Translations under genes and position numbers: made by a program
The notes under the pieces: model-generated
The model's input: the letters and a program-made list of their open reading frames with translations, nothing else
Told to the model about the DNA's origin: nothing
Databases searched by the model: none
Part shown: positions 16,519 to 24,595 of the stretch, one piece after another
Layout: each line of letters opens with the position of its first letter
How positions within the stretch are numbered: the first letter of the stretch is position 1
DNA from: Pseudonocardia acidicola
Lineage (GTDB): Bacteria; Actinomycetota; Actinomycetes; Mycobacteriales; Pseudonocardiaceae
DNA length: 64,000 nucleotides
Direction: 5' to 3'
NCBI RefSeq assembly: GCF_012911935.1
Contig: NZ_JAAXLA010000009.1
Coordinates: 62,001 to 126,000, forward strand

Positions 16519-17247
16519 TCAGGCCGCCTTGGGCAGCGTGCGCACCGTCTGTGCCTTGAGCGTCGCGCCGCCGTCGGCGCTGGTGCCGGTGAGGGTCACC
16601 AGGTCACCGGCAGCAGGCTTGGTCGCCAGCCCGGAGATGTCGACCGTCACGGTCAGCCCATCGGCGGCGATGACGGTCGCCCGGTCACCGGTGATCGCGA
16701 TGACCGTCCCCGAGACGTGCGCCCGCGGGGTCGCCACGCTCACCGCGGTGGCCGCGGCGCCGGTGCCACGGACCCGGACGACGACACGCTCGCCCGCCGT
16801 GAGGTTCCCGAGGTTGGCGTTGCCGCCGGGCACCCGGGTCTTGTTGTCCGTCTTCACCGTCATCTGTCCACCGGAGTCGCGGTTGACGACCACGGTGCCG
16901 TTGCCGACCGTCGCGACGGTGCCGACCAGCAGCGTGTCGCTGCCCAGCCCCCGGCCCTCGCCTCCGTGACCGCGGCCGCCCCCGGGGCCGACGGCGGCGA
17001 GCAGGTCGGCGCCGCCGAGGTCGGCGACGGACGCGCTGTTCCCGGCCCGGCCCCCCGGGCCGGCGCCACGGCCGCCGTCGGGGATCAGCAGCGCCGCGGC
17101 CACGCCGGCCACGACGAGCAGCGCGAGCGCGGAGGCCCCGCCGATCAACCACCTCCGGCGCCGTCGCGGCCGGACTGCCGGCGGCTGCGCGGCGACCTGC
17201 TCGGTCGGCTGCTCGCCTGCGGCACCGGGTGGGGTGGGCGTACTCAT
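16519..17247 (-). CDS. Membrane-anchored DUF5666-type protein
   Basis: A 242-residue protein: cytoplasmic Pro-rich head, RPRRRRRW followed by one transmembrane helix (LIGGASALALLVVAGVAAALLIP, about 50-72), a Gly-rich linker, and repeated OB-like beta units (VGTVATVGNGTVVVNRDSGG; GTVIAITGDRATVIAADG) typical of DUF5666 domains. Function unknown. ATG at 17245-17247 with GGAGAGG upstream. It is divergent from the response regulator/kinase pair, with OmpR-like direct repeats in the shared region, so it is a likely regulon member. Confidence 0.75.
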   Translation of the reverse strand: MSTPTPPGAAGEQPTEQVAAQPPAVRPRRRRRWLIGGASALALLVVAGVAAALLIPDGGRGAGPGGRAGNSASVADLGGADLLAAVGPGGGRGHGGEGRGLGSDTLLVGTVATVGNGTVVVNRDSGGQMTVKTDNKTRVPGGNANLGNLTAGERVVVRVRGTGAAATAVSVATPRAHVSGTVIAITGDRATVIAADGLTVTVDISGLATKPAAGDLVTLTGTSADGGATLKAQTVRTLPKAA

Positions 17248-17325
17248 CGGCCTCTCCGTTCTCGTGCGTGCTGTCCCCATCGAGGCTCGGGCGCCCGGCT
17301 GAGCGGAACCTGAAGTCACCCGTTC

Positions 17326-17342
17326 CTTCAGCGGATCTTCAG
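17326..17342 (+). promoter_or_regulatory. Direct repeat CTTCAG with 11-bp period, candidate response-regulator site
   Basis: CTTCAG at 17326-17331 and 17337-17342, one helical turn apart, 23 bp before the response-regulator start; an inverted CTGAAG lies at 17310-17315. OmpR/PhoB-family regulators bind such direct repeats, and the site sits between the regulator gene and the divergent DUF5666 gene. Binding is inferred. Confidence 0.5.
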
Positions 17343-17365
17343 CCGCGCAGGCGGAGAATGGCCCG

Positions 17366-18088
17366 GTGGGCGCGCGTGTGCTGGTGGTCGAGGACGCCGA
17401 GGCGATCCGGGCCGCCGTGGTGGCCGGACTGACCGGGGCCGGCTACGACGCGAGCGGGTGCGCCGACGGCCGCGACCTCGAGTCCGAGCTGGCCGGCTAC
17501 CGGCCCGACCTGGTCGTCCTCGACGTGATGCTGCCCGGGCGGGACGGCTTCGCGCTGCTCGACGTGGTGCGCAGGCACAGCGACGCGGGCGTGGTCATGC
17601 TGACCGCCCGCGACGGGGTCGACGACCGGCTGCGCGGGCTGCACGGCGGCGCCGACGACTACGTGGTCAAGCCGTTCGTGCTGGCAGAGCTCGTCGCCCG
17701 GGTGACCGCGGTGCTGCGCCGGATGGGCCGCACGCCGTCGACCGTCGCCGTCGGCGACCTGCTGGTCGACGCCGCCGCCGGGTCGGTGCTGCGCGGCGGG
17801 ACCCCGATCGACCTGACCGCGACCGAACTGCGGCTGCTCGACTACCTCGCCGCGCAGCGCGGCCGCGTCGTGAGCAAGGGGCAGATCCTCACCCGGGTGT
17901 GGGGGTACACCGACTACGACCCGAACCTCGTCGAGGTGCACATCTCCGCGCTGCGCCGCAAGCTCGGCGAGCCCCGGCTGCTGCACACGGTGCGGGGGCT
18001 GGGATACGTCCTGCGCGCCGAGCCCGAGCCCGCGAGGCGACCGGACAACGCCGAGCCGGAACCGGCGCCCCGCCCGGAGCCGTCGTGA
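17366..18088 (+). CDS. OmpR/PhoB-family response regulator
   Basis: A 240-residue regulator. The receiver domain has the acidic pocket VVEDAE, phosphoacceptor in LVVLDVMLPGRDG (Asp near 52), switch Thr in VVMLTARD and Lys in DDYVVKPF. The winged helix (about 130-225) ends in VEVHISALRRKLG and HTVRGLGYVLR. An acidic Pro tail follows. GTG start with GGAG upstream. Its stop overlaps the histidine-kinase start (GTGA at 18085-18088), giving a coupled two-component pair. Stimulus unknown. Confidence 0.93.
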   Translation: MGARVLVVEDAEAIRAAVVAGLTGAGYDASGCADGRDLESELAGYRPDLVVLDVMLPGRDGFALLDVVRRHSDAGVVMLTARDGVDDRLRGLHGGADDYVVKPFVLAELVARVTAVLRRMGRTPSTVAVGDLLVDAAAGSVLRGGTPIDLTATELRLLDYLAAQRGRVVSKGQILTRVWGYTDYDPNLVEVHISALRRKLGEPRLLHTVRGLGYVLRAEPEPARRPDNAEPEPAPRPEPS

Positions 18089-19503
18089 GACCTGATCGCC
18101 GCACCGGTGCCCTGCGGACCGTTTCGCTCCGCGGCCGGGTCACCGCGCTGAGCCTGGTCGTGCTGGCCGTCGCGCTGCTGCTGGTCGGGGTGCTGGCCGA
18201 CGTGGTGTTCGCGGCGCAGTCGCGGGCGGACCTGCGGACGCGGCTGACCGAGCGGGCGACGCTGGCCGGGCAGCTCGTCGAGCAGGGCGTCGAGGGGGCC
18301 GACCTGGCCCGGCAGCTGGAGACCAACGACGTGCGCGCAGTGGTCACCGAGCCCGACGGCACGGTGTACAACGCCCGGCCCGGGGGTGGACGAGGCCCGG
18401 CCGCGGGCCGGGCGCGGGCGGCGAACGGTGAGGTGGTGCGTCAGCCGCTGCCGGACGGATCGCAGCTCACGCTCATCGGCGACAGCAACCAGGTGACGGC
18501 CTCCCAGGCCCGGCTACGCCGGATCCTGTTCCTGCTGGGGGCGGGGGCGCTCGCCGTCGCCGGGCTCGTCCTGCTGGCCACCACCCGGATGGCGCTGGCG
18601 CCGCTCGACGCGATGACCGCGCTGGCCCGTTCGATCACCCGCGGGGACCGCGGCCGCCGGCTCGCCCCGACCCGCACCGACACCGAGCTCGGCCGGACCG
18701 CCGCCGCCTTCGACGACATGCTCGACGAGCTGGAGGGGACCGAGCGGGCGGCCCGGACCGCGGAGGCGGCGGCGCGGGCGTCGGAGGCGCGGACCCGGCA
18801 GTTCGTCGCCGACGCCGCGCACGAGCTGCGCACCCCGCTGGCCGGGGTGCAGGCAGCGGCCGAGGCGGCGGTCGCACCGGAGCTGGACGCCGACGAGCGC
18901 GACCGGCTGCACCTGTTGTTGCTGCGCGAGACCGGCCGGGCCGGGCGGCTGGTGGACGACCTGCTCGCGCTGGCCCGGCTCGACGCCGGGATCGAACTGC
19001 GCCTCGAACCGGTGGACCTGTTGGCGCTGGCGCAGGCGGAGGCGGAGCGGGTCCGGCTGCTGGCTCCGGACCGCACGATCATCGCTGAGGGTGATTCGGT
19101 GACGGTGCCGGGCGACCCGCAGCGGCTGGCTCAGGTGCTGACCAACCTGCTGGACAACGCGCGGCGGCACACCCCCGCCGGCGGGCGGATCACCGTCACC
19201 GTCGCGGGGCCCGGGGTGGTGCGGGTGGCCGACACCGGGCCGGGGGTTCCGGCGCCCGACCGGGACCGGATCTTCGACCGGCTGGTCCGGCTCGACGAGG
19301 CACGTTCGGCCGACGACGGGGGCGCCGGGCTGGGGCTGGCGATCGCCCGCGGGATCGCCCGGGCGCACGGCGGGGAGCTGAGCTGCGTCGAGCCCCCGGA
19401 CGGGGCGGGCGCGGTCTTCGAGCTGGTGTTGCTGCCGGGGTGGCCCGATGGCCCGACGGTGCCGACTCGCGCTCCCGAAACTGCCGACTCGCGCTCCCGA
19501 TAG
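18085..19503 (+). CDS. Membrane sensor histidine kinase
   Basis: A 472-residue kinase: two transmembrane helices (about 22-45 and 150-172) bracket a short extracellular sensor of roughly 100 residues, followed by HAMP, HisKA with FVADAAHELRTPL (phospho-His), and HATPase with NLLDNARRHTP, VADTGPGVP and GAGLGLAIARGIARAHGG. It pairs with the overlapping OmpR-type regulator. The last 14 residues (VPTRAPETADSRSR) are encoded by the intergenic 22-bp repeat, so the repeat array has run into the gene end and replaced or extended its natural C-terminus. Confidence 0.93.
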   Translation: MRPDRRTGALRTVSLRGRVTALSLVVLAVALLLVGVLADVVFAAQSRADLRTRLTERATLAGQLVEQGVEGADLARQLETNDVRAVVTEPDGTVYNARPGGGRGPAAGRARAANGEVVRQPLPDGSQLTLIGDSNQVTASQARLRRILFLLGAGALAVAGLVLLATTRMALAPLDAMTALARSITRGDRGRRLAPTRTDTELGRTAAAFDDMLDELEGTERAARTAEAAARASEARTRQFVADAAHELRTPLAGVQAAAEAAVAPELDADERDRLHLLLLRETGRAGRLVDDLLALARLDAGIELRLEPVDLLALAQAEAERVRLLAPDRTIIAEGDSVTVPGDPQRLAQVLTNLLDNARRHTPAGGRITVTVAGPGVVRVADTGPGVPAPDRDRIFDRLVRLDEARSADDGGAGLGLAIARGIARAHGGELSCVEPPDGAGAVFELVLLPGWPDGPTVPTRAPETADSRSR

Positions 19504-19520
19504 TGCCGACTCGCGGGTCA
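19460..19520. repeat. Tandem 22-bp repeat overlapping two gene ends
   Basis: Unit TGCCGACTCGCGCTCCCGAA plus AC at 19460-19481, a second copy differing only at its end at 19482-19503, and a shortened third copy at 19504-19520. The array codes the kinase C-terminus and reaches the stop codon of the convergent K+-channel gene. On the other strand the unit begins GCGAGTCG, like the 22-bp array at 63893. Confidence 0.8.
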
Positions 19521-20573
19521 GGGTTGGTCGGGTGGGGTGGCTTTGCGGACGTAGAGCAGGCGGTCGCCGCGTTCCAGGGCGTCGACGGCCGCCGCGTCGA
19601 CCCGGTGCAGGTCGTCGCCGCGGACCACGCCGAGCACGATGTCGGTGAGGTGCCGCGGCGAGCCGCCGATCTCGGACTCCTCCACCGGGCGCTCGCTGAT
19701 CGCGAACCCGGCGTCGGGGGTGAGCAGGTCCTCGACGACCTCGACCACGCTCGGCGTCGTCGTCGCCATGCCGAGCAGCCGGCCCGCCGTCTCCGCCGAG
19801 ACGATCACCGAGTTCGCCCCTGACTGGCGCAGCAGGTGGACGTTCTCCGACTCCCGCACCGCCGCCACGATGGTGATCTTCGGTGCGAGCTCGCGTGCCG
19901 TCAGGGTGACGAGAACGGCGGTGTCGTCGCGGTTCGTCGCGACGACGATCGCCGACGCCTGCTGGACCCCGGCGATGCGCAGCACGCTCGACCGGGTCGC
20001 GTTGCCGGTGACGGTGACGAGCCCGAGCGCCGACGCGGAGTCGAGCTGGGTCCGGTCGGTGTCCACCACGACGATCTCGGACGGTTCGGCACCGTCGCCC
20101 AGCAGCGTCTCCACCGCGGCCCGGCCCTTGGTGCCGTAGCCGACGACGACGGTGTGGTCGCGCACGCGTGACCTCCAGCGTTGGATCCGGAACGCCTGGC
20201 GGGAACGTTCGGTGAGCAGTTCGACCGTGGTTCCGACCAGGACGATGAGGAAGAGCAGGCGCAGCGGGGTGATCACGACCGTGGTCAGCAGCCGCGCGGT
20301 GGACGTCACCGGGACGATGTCACCGTAGCCGGTGGTCGAGAGCGAGACGGTCGCGTAGTAGAAGGCGTCGATGAGCGAGAGCGGGCCGGTGTTGTTGTTG
20401 TCGACGTAGCCGGCCTGGCCGAAATAGACGATCAACGCCGTGGCGACCAGGGCACCGAGGGCGATCGAGAGCCGGCGCAGCAGCGACACGACCGGCCCGA
20501 CGGTGGGATCGGGCATGCGAAGGGCGCCGATCATGGGCGGATCGGCGGGCGGACGGCGCAGCCGATCGCTCAT
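19518..20573 (-). CDS. Two-transmembrane potassium channel with RCK/TrkA-N domain
   Basis: A 351-residue K+ channel of the Rv3200c type. Two membrane helices flank a pore loop with the selectivity filter TTGYGD in STTGYGDIVPVTSTAR (about 85). A cytoplasmic RCK domain follows, with the Rossmann loop HTVVVGYGTKGRAAVETL near 150 and VVVDTD, then a TrkA-C-like region. Such channels are gated by ligand binding to the RCK ring. The ATG at 20571-20573 has no clear ribosome site. The gene converges with the histidine kinase, and its stop codon lies in the 22-bp repeat. Confidence 0.9.
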   Translation of the reverse strand: MSDRLRRPPADPPMIGALRMPDPTVGPVVSLLRRLSIALGALVATALIVYFGQAGYVDNNNTGPLSLIDAFYYATVSLSTTGYGDIVPVTSTARLLTTVVITPLRLLFLIVLVGTTVELLTERSRQAFRIQRWRSRVRDHTVVVGYGTKGRAAVETLLGDGAEPSEIVVVDTDRTQLDSASALGLVTVTGNATRSSVLRIAGVQQASAIVVATNRDDTAVLVTLTARELAPKITIVAAVRESENVHLLRQSGANSVIVSAETAGRLLGMATTTPSVVEVVEDLLTPDAGFAISERPVEESEIGGSPRHLTDIVLGVVRGDDLHRVDAAAVDALERGDRLLYVRKATPPDQP

Positions 20574-20656
20574 CGCGCGGAGACTAGCGCCACCGCCGAT
20601 CACCCGCCCGGAGCCGGTACACCGTTCACCCGGTGTCCACCTGTCATGATCGCCGG

Positions 20657-21046
20657 ATGAGGCTGCGCCCGTCCCGCGCCGCCGCGCTGGCCACGTTCCT
20701 GGCCGGCGCCGGTGCCACCCACGTCGTCGCGCCGCGGTTCTTCGACCGGATCGTCCCCGATCAGCTGCCCGGATCGGCGCGGTTCTGGACGCTCGCCTCC
20801 GGCGCCGCCGAACTCGGCGTCGCGGCCGCGGTCGCCGCACCACGGACCCGCAGGCCCGGCGGGCTGGCCGCGGCGGCGCTGTTCGCCGCGGTGTTCCCGG
20901 CGAACGTGAAGATGGCACGTGACTGGTCGGACCGGTCCGCGCCCGAGCGCACGATCGCCTACGCCCGGCTCCCACTGCAGATCCCCCTCATCCTGTGGGC
21001 CTTGCGCGTCCGCCGTGACCACGCCGTGTCTCCACAACGCGGTTGA
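20657..21046 (+). CDS. DoxX-like small membrane protein
   Basis: A 129-residue protein with four predicted hydrophobic segments, including AALATFLAGAGATHVVAPRFF at the start and LPLQIPLILWALRVRR at the end, arranged like DoxX/MauE-type four-helix proteins (HVVAPRFFDRIVP and RFWTLASGAAELG are family-like). These proteins relate to redox or sulfur handling in some species; no role is claimed here. ATG at 20657. Divergent from the K+ channel, convergent with the oxidoreductase 10 bp downstream. Confidence 0.7.
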   Translation: MRLRPSRAAALATFLAGAGATHVVAPRFFDRIVPDQLPGSARFWTLASGAAELGVAAAVAAPRTRRPGGLAAAALFAAVFPANVKMARDWSDRSAPERTIAYARLPLQIPLILWALRVRRDHAVSPQRG

Positions 21047-21056
21047 GCCCACAGGG

Positions 21057-22163
21057 TCAGGGGTGCTCGATTACGGCGGCGCTGGCGGCGCCCGCGACCA
21101 GGGTGTCCAGGCCGAAGGCGGTGACGGGGTCGAGCGCGCCGGTGCCGCGCACGCCGTGCTCGGCGGCGCGGCCGGCCCCCCAGGCCAGCAGGTCGGCGGT
21201 GATCGCGTAGGCCTCCGGGGCGACGAGCCGGGTGCGGGCCAGCAGGGTGCCGCCGGCGTCGAACGCCTCCGCCACGAAGTGCGACGTGCTGGCGGCCAGC
21301 ACCGCGGGCGACGGTGCCTCGGCGGCCCGGCCGGCCGCGAGCCGGGCCAGCCGCGTGACGCCACGGGCGAGCGCGGGCGCCTTCTCCAGCAGCGGGGTCA
21401 GCCGGTGCGTGGCGTGCACGAGGTTGCTGGCCGGGCCGAACCAGCCCAGGTAGACGTCCACGGTGCGCAACCCGGGCGCGATCCGGGGCAGCGCGAACTG
21501 CTCGGTCGCTCCGATGGTCACACCGGGGCGGGGCTTCCCCGCGATGTCGAAGGTCCGCAGCCGGGCGCCGGCCGGCTCCGTCCGCAGCGCGCCGTCGCGG
21601 TAGGCGTACACCGGCCGGGTCGCCACCCCGACCAACGACTCCAGGGTGCCGCGGGAGAACGGCTGTCCCTTGCCGCCGCCGGTGATGAAGTAGCCGACGT
21701 CGACCCGCGCAGCAGCATCCCCGGCCTTGCGCAACGCCAGCGCGCCGGCCAGCACACCGGGCACGTAGTCGTTGCCGAACGCGGTGAGCAGCGCGGCGCC
21801 GGAACGCTCCGCGGCCGGGCCCTGCAGTTCGAAGACCTCGCGGATGAACGGCGGCTCGCCGGTGGAGTCGAGATAGATCGCCCCGGCGCCGACCGCGGCC
21901 GCCAGCGCCGCCCCACCCAGCTGTGCGAACGGGCCGACGGTGCTGACCAGCACGTCACCGCGGTCCACGAGGGCGCGCACCGACGCGATGTCGGTGACGT
22001 CGGCGCGGGCGGTCTCCAGCCCGCCGAGCCGCTCCGCGAGCCCGGCCAGCCGGGCCGGGTCCCGTCCGGCGAGCACCGGCCGCAGGCCGCGGGCCGCCAT
22101 CGACGCGGCCGTGCGGCCGCCGGTGTACCCCGTGGCGCCGAAGAGAACGATCTTCCCGGTCAT
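21057..22163 (-). CDS. Saccharopine dehydrogenase-like / trans-acting enoyl reductase family oxidoreductase
   Basis: A 368-residue NAD(P)-binding protein with an N-terminal Rossmann loop IVLFGATGYTGG and LVSTVGPFAQLGGAALAAAV, then YLDSTGEPPFIREVF, the family signature. Actinobacterial members include the trans-acting enoyl reductase of phenolic-lipid synthesis and many of unknown function; no polyketide genes are nearby, so lipid modification is only a guess. ATG at 22161-22163. Stands alone between convergent DoxX-like and divergent LytS genes. Confidence 0.82.
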   Translation of the reverse strand: MTGKIVLFGATGYTGGRTAASMAARGLRPVLAGRDPARLAGLAERLGGLETARADVTDIASVRALVDRGDVLVSTVGPFAQLGGAALAAAVGAGAIYLDSTGEPPFIREVFELQGPAAERSGAALLTAFGNDYVPGVLAGALALRKAGDAAARVDVGYFITGGGKGQPFSRGTLESLVGVATRPVYAYRDGALRTEPAGARLRTFDIAGKPRPGVTIGATEQFALPRIAPGLRTVDVYLGWFGPASNLVHATHRLTPLLEKAPALARGVTRLARLAAGRAAEAPSPAVLAASTSHFVAEAFDAGGTLLARTRLVAPEAYAITADLLAWGAGRAAEHGVRGTGALDPVTAFGLDTLVAGAASAAVIEHP

Positions 22164-22324
22164 GACGGGCAGGCTAACCGGTGAACCGGGAGGGTTCCCG
22201 CGGTCACCGTCGGCTCCCCCGAAACGCGTGCTCAGCCCGTGTCAGGAGTGGTACAAGACCGTTGTCCGGTCACGGGCGCGATGGGCGGTTAGGGTTCACG
22301 CGTCCGGGTGAGACGGAGGGGTCG

Positions 22325-23422
22325 ATGGTCACTGCCGACGCGGACGTCCCGGGCGGCACGGCGCCGCCGGACCGGCGGCGCCCCCGCAGGTGGCCGCCGC
22401 GCCGGCCGGCCGCGGACGCGATGGACGTGCTGGCCGCCGGGATGGAGATCGCCGCGCAGCTGCGGGAGGGGCTGGCGTCGCCACACGCCGGGGCGGCCGC
22501 CCGCAGGCTGCGCCGGCTGCTCGACGCCGACGCCATCGGCCTGGTCGATCTGCACGGCACCGCGGTCTGGTCCGGGGACCGGGACGCCCGCGCCCCCGGT
22601 CTCGTCGACGAGGCGCTGGGCGGCGATCACCGGGCCCGGCGACCGGGCCTGCTCGCGCTGCCGCTGCGGGCGCGCGACGAGCTCGCCGGCGCGCTCGTGG
22701 TCGCCGGCCCGGTCCGGGTGAACGCGGCCCGGCAGGCCGCGGCCTGGGTCGGCGAGGCGCTGGAGCGGGGCCGGTTGGAGGCGTCCGCCGGCACGGCGGA
22801 GCAGGCGGAGCTGCGGGCGCTGCGTGCGGAGATCTCCCCGCACTTCGTCTACAACACGCTGACGACGATCGCATCCTTCGTCGGCTCCGACCCGGAGCGC
22901 GCCCGCGACCTGCTCCTCGACTTCGCCGAGTACATCCGGCACAACCTCGCCCGGCACGGCGACTACACCACCCTCGCCGGCGAGTTCCGCGCCATCGAGG
23001 CCTACCTGACACTGGCCCGGGCCGTGCTCGGCGAGCGGCTCCGCGTGCAGGTCCGCATCGCCCCGGAGGTGCTGCCCGTCGCCGTCCCGTTCCTGGCGCT
23101 GCAGCCACTGGTCGAGAACGCGGTGCAGCACGGCGTGGAACGGTCCGAATCCGGCGGATCGGTGCAGGTCAGCGGGGAGGCGCAAGGCAGCGAGTGCGTC
23201 ATCTCGGTGGAGGACGACGGCCCCGGCATGGACCCCGCCCACGCCCGCGCCATCCTCGCCGGGCAGGCGGCGGGATCGAGCCTGGGCCTGGTCAACGTCG
23301 ACCGCCGGCTGCGGACCGTGTTCGGCGCGGGCTACGGCCTGGTGATCGAGACCGCCGAGGGCGCCGGTACAAGGGTCGTCATGCGGGTGCCCCGATTCCA
23401 CCCCGGAGTGGTCGCGTCATGA
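22325..23422 (+). CDS. LytS-type soluble sensor histidine kinase with GAF-like domain
   Basis: A 365-residue kinase of the His_kinase (PF06580) class. There is no membrane helix; residues 50-160 look like a GAF-type small-molecule domain, so it senses an internal signal. The phosphoacceptor lies in LRAEISPHFVYNTLTTIASF (near 180), then LAGEFRAIEAYL, and the ATPase has LQPLVENAVQHGVE and VEDDGPGMD. ATG at 22325 with GGAGGGG. Its stop overlaps the LytTR regulator (ATGA at 23419-23422). First gene of a tight four-gene operon that ends in a symporter. Confidence 0.9.
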   Translation: MVTADADVPGGTAPPDRRRPRRWPPRRPAADAMDVLAAGMEIAAQLREGLASPHAGAAARRLRRLLDADAIGLVDLHGTAVWSGDRDARAPGLVDEALGGDHRARRPGLLALPLRARDELAGALVVAGPVRVNAARQAAAWVGEALERGRLEASAGTAEQAELRALRAEISPHFVYNTLTTIASFVGSDPERARDLLLDFAEYIRHNLARHGDYTTLAGEFRAIEAYLTLARAVLGERLRVQVRIAPEVLPVAVPFLALQPLVENAVQHGVERSESGGSVQVSGEAQGSECVISVEDDGPGMDPAHARAILAGQAAGSSLGLVNVDRRLRTVFGAGYGLVIETAEGAGTRVVMRVPRFHPGVVAS

Positions 23423-24210
23423 CCGGGCTGCTGCGCGTGCTGGCGGTCGACGACGTCCGCCCCGCCCTGGACGAGCTGTGCCGGCTGCTGCGCGACTCCG
23501 CGTCCGTCGGCTCCGTCGAGGCGGCGGGCGACGCGCTCACCGCGCTGCGGCTGATCCAGAGTGCCGTCCTCGACGCGGTGTTCCTCGACATCTCGATGCC
23601 CGGCATGGACGGGCTGGAACTGGCGTCGCTGCTCGGGCGCATGACCGACCCGCCGGTGATCGTGTTCGTCACCGCGTACGAGGAGCACGCGGTGTCCGCC
23701 TACGGTGTCGGTGCCGTCGACTACCTGCTGAAACCGGTCTCCGCGGACCGGCTGACCGCAGCGATCGGCCGGGTCAGGCGGGTCATCGGGCACGACCCCG
23801 GGCCCGGGCCCTCCGCCGTGGTCGACGCCCTCGCCGCGGTGCCCGTCGAGCTGGCGGGGCGGACCCGGTACGTGCGCCGGGCCGACGTGCGGTTCGCCGA
23901 GGCGCAGGGCGACTACGTCCGGCTGCACACCCGCACCGGCAGCCACCTCGTGCGCATCCCGATCTCCCGGCTCGAGGAGCACTGGCGGCACGCCGGGTAC
24001 GTGCGGGTGCACCGCAGCTTCCTGCTCGCCGTACCCGCGGTCCAGGAACTGCGCAGCGACGTGAGCGGCGGCCTGCTGGCGCACACCGACGCCGGTGACG
24101 TCCCGGTGAGTCGCCGGCACGCCCGCGAGCTGCGCGACCTGCTGCTCGAGGCCGCGACCCGCGGTGACTTCGAGGCCGGCGGCCCGCGCCGGCGGCCGGG
24201 CCGGGTGTGA
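23419..24210 (+). CDS. LytTR-family response regulator
   Basis: A 263-residue regulator: receiver domain (AVDDV, VFLDISMPGMDG with the phospho-Asp near 58, FVTAYEEHAV, DYLLKPVS) followed by a LytTR DNA-binding domain (about 145-245) with VRFAEAQGDYVRLHTRTG, RIPISRLEEHW and YVRVHRSFLLAV. Coupled to the LytS-type kinase by ATGA overlap. LytS/LytTR pairs such as BtsSR and YpdAB in E. coli respond to carboxylates and control carboxylate transporters, which fits the symporter genes downstream. Confidence 0.92.
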   Translation: MTGLLRVLAVDDVRPALDELCRLLRDSASVGSVEAAGDALTALRLIQSAVLDAVFLDISMPGMDGLELASLLGRMTDPPVIVFVTAYEEHAVSAYGVGAVDYLLKPVSADRLTAAIGRVRRVIGHDPGPGPSAVVDALAAVPVELAGRTRYVRRADVRFAEAQGDYVRLHTRTGSHLVRIPISRLEEHWRHAGYVRVHRSFLLAVPAVQELRSDVSGGLLAHTDAGDVPVSRRHARELRDLLLEAATRGDFEAGGPRRRPGRV

Positions 24211-24223
24211 GCGGGGCCGCGCG

Positions 24224-24595
24224 GTGACCCGGCAGCGACGGGTCGCGGTGAGCAGCCCGCAGACCCGCGTGGCGCTCGCCGCCCGCCGCAACGGCCCGCT
24301 GAACCCGCCGCGGCTGACCCCGGCCGAGCTGCAGCGTGCCGAGCGCATCCGCCGGATCCAGCTGCGCCGGGCCGTGGTCGCGCTGCTCGCCGCGGGCACG
24401 TTCCTCATCGGCGTGCCGCTCGTCCTCGACGCCCTCCCGCAGCTGCAGGCCGTCCGGATCGCCGGGGCGCCGCTGCCGTGGCTCGTCGTCGCGGTGCTGC
24501 CCTACCCGACGCTCGCCGGGCTCGCCTTCTGGCAGCTGCACCGGGCGGAACAGGCCGAACGGGCTGACGACAGCGCGCCCGGGGAGCCCGGATGA
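24224..24595 (+). CDS. Small two-helix membrane protein, probable symporter partner
   Basis: A 123-residue protein with a basic head (RRNGPLNPPRLTPAELQRAERIRRIQLRR) and two membrane helices (VVALLAAGTFLIGVPLVLDAL; LPWLVVAVLPYPTLAGLAFWQL). The layout resembles the DUF485 proteins that precede acetate-type symporters. GTG at 24224-24226; upstream in-frame sequence overlaps the regulator and is not protein-like. Its stop overlaps the symporter start (ATGA at 24592-24595), so the two are made together. Confidence 0.7.
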   Translation: MTRQRRVAVSSPQTRVALAARRNGPLNPPRLTPAELQRAERIRRIQLRRAVVALLAAGTFLIGVPLVLDALPQLQAVRIAGAPLPWLVVAVLPYPTLAGLAFWQLHRAEQAERADDSAPGEPG

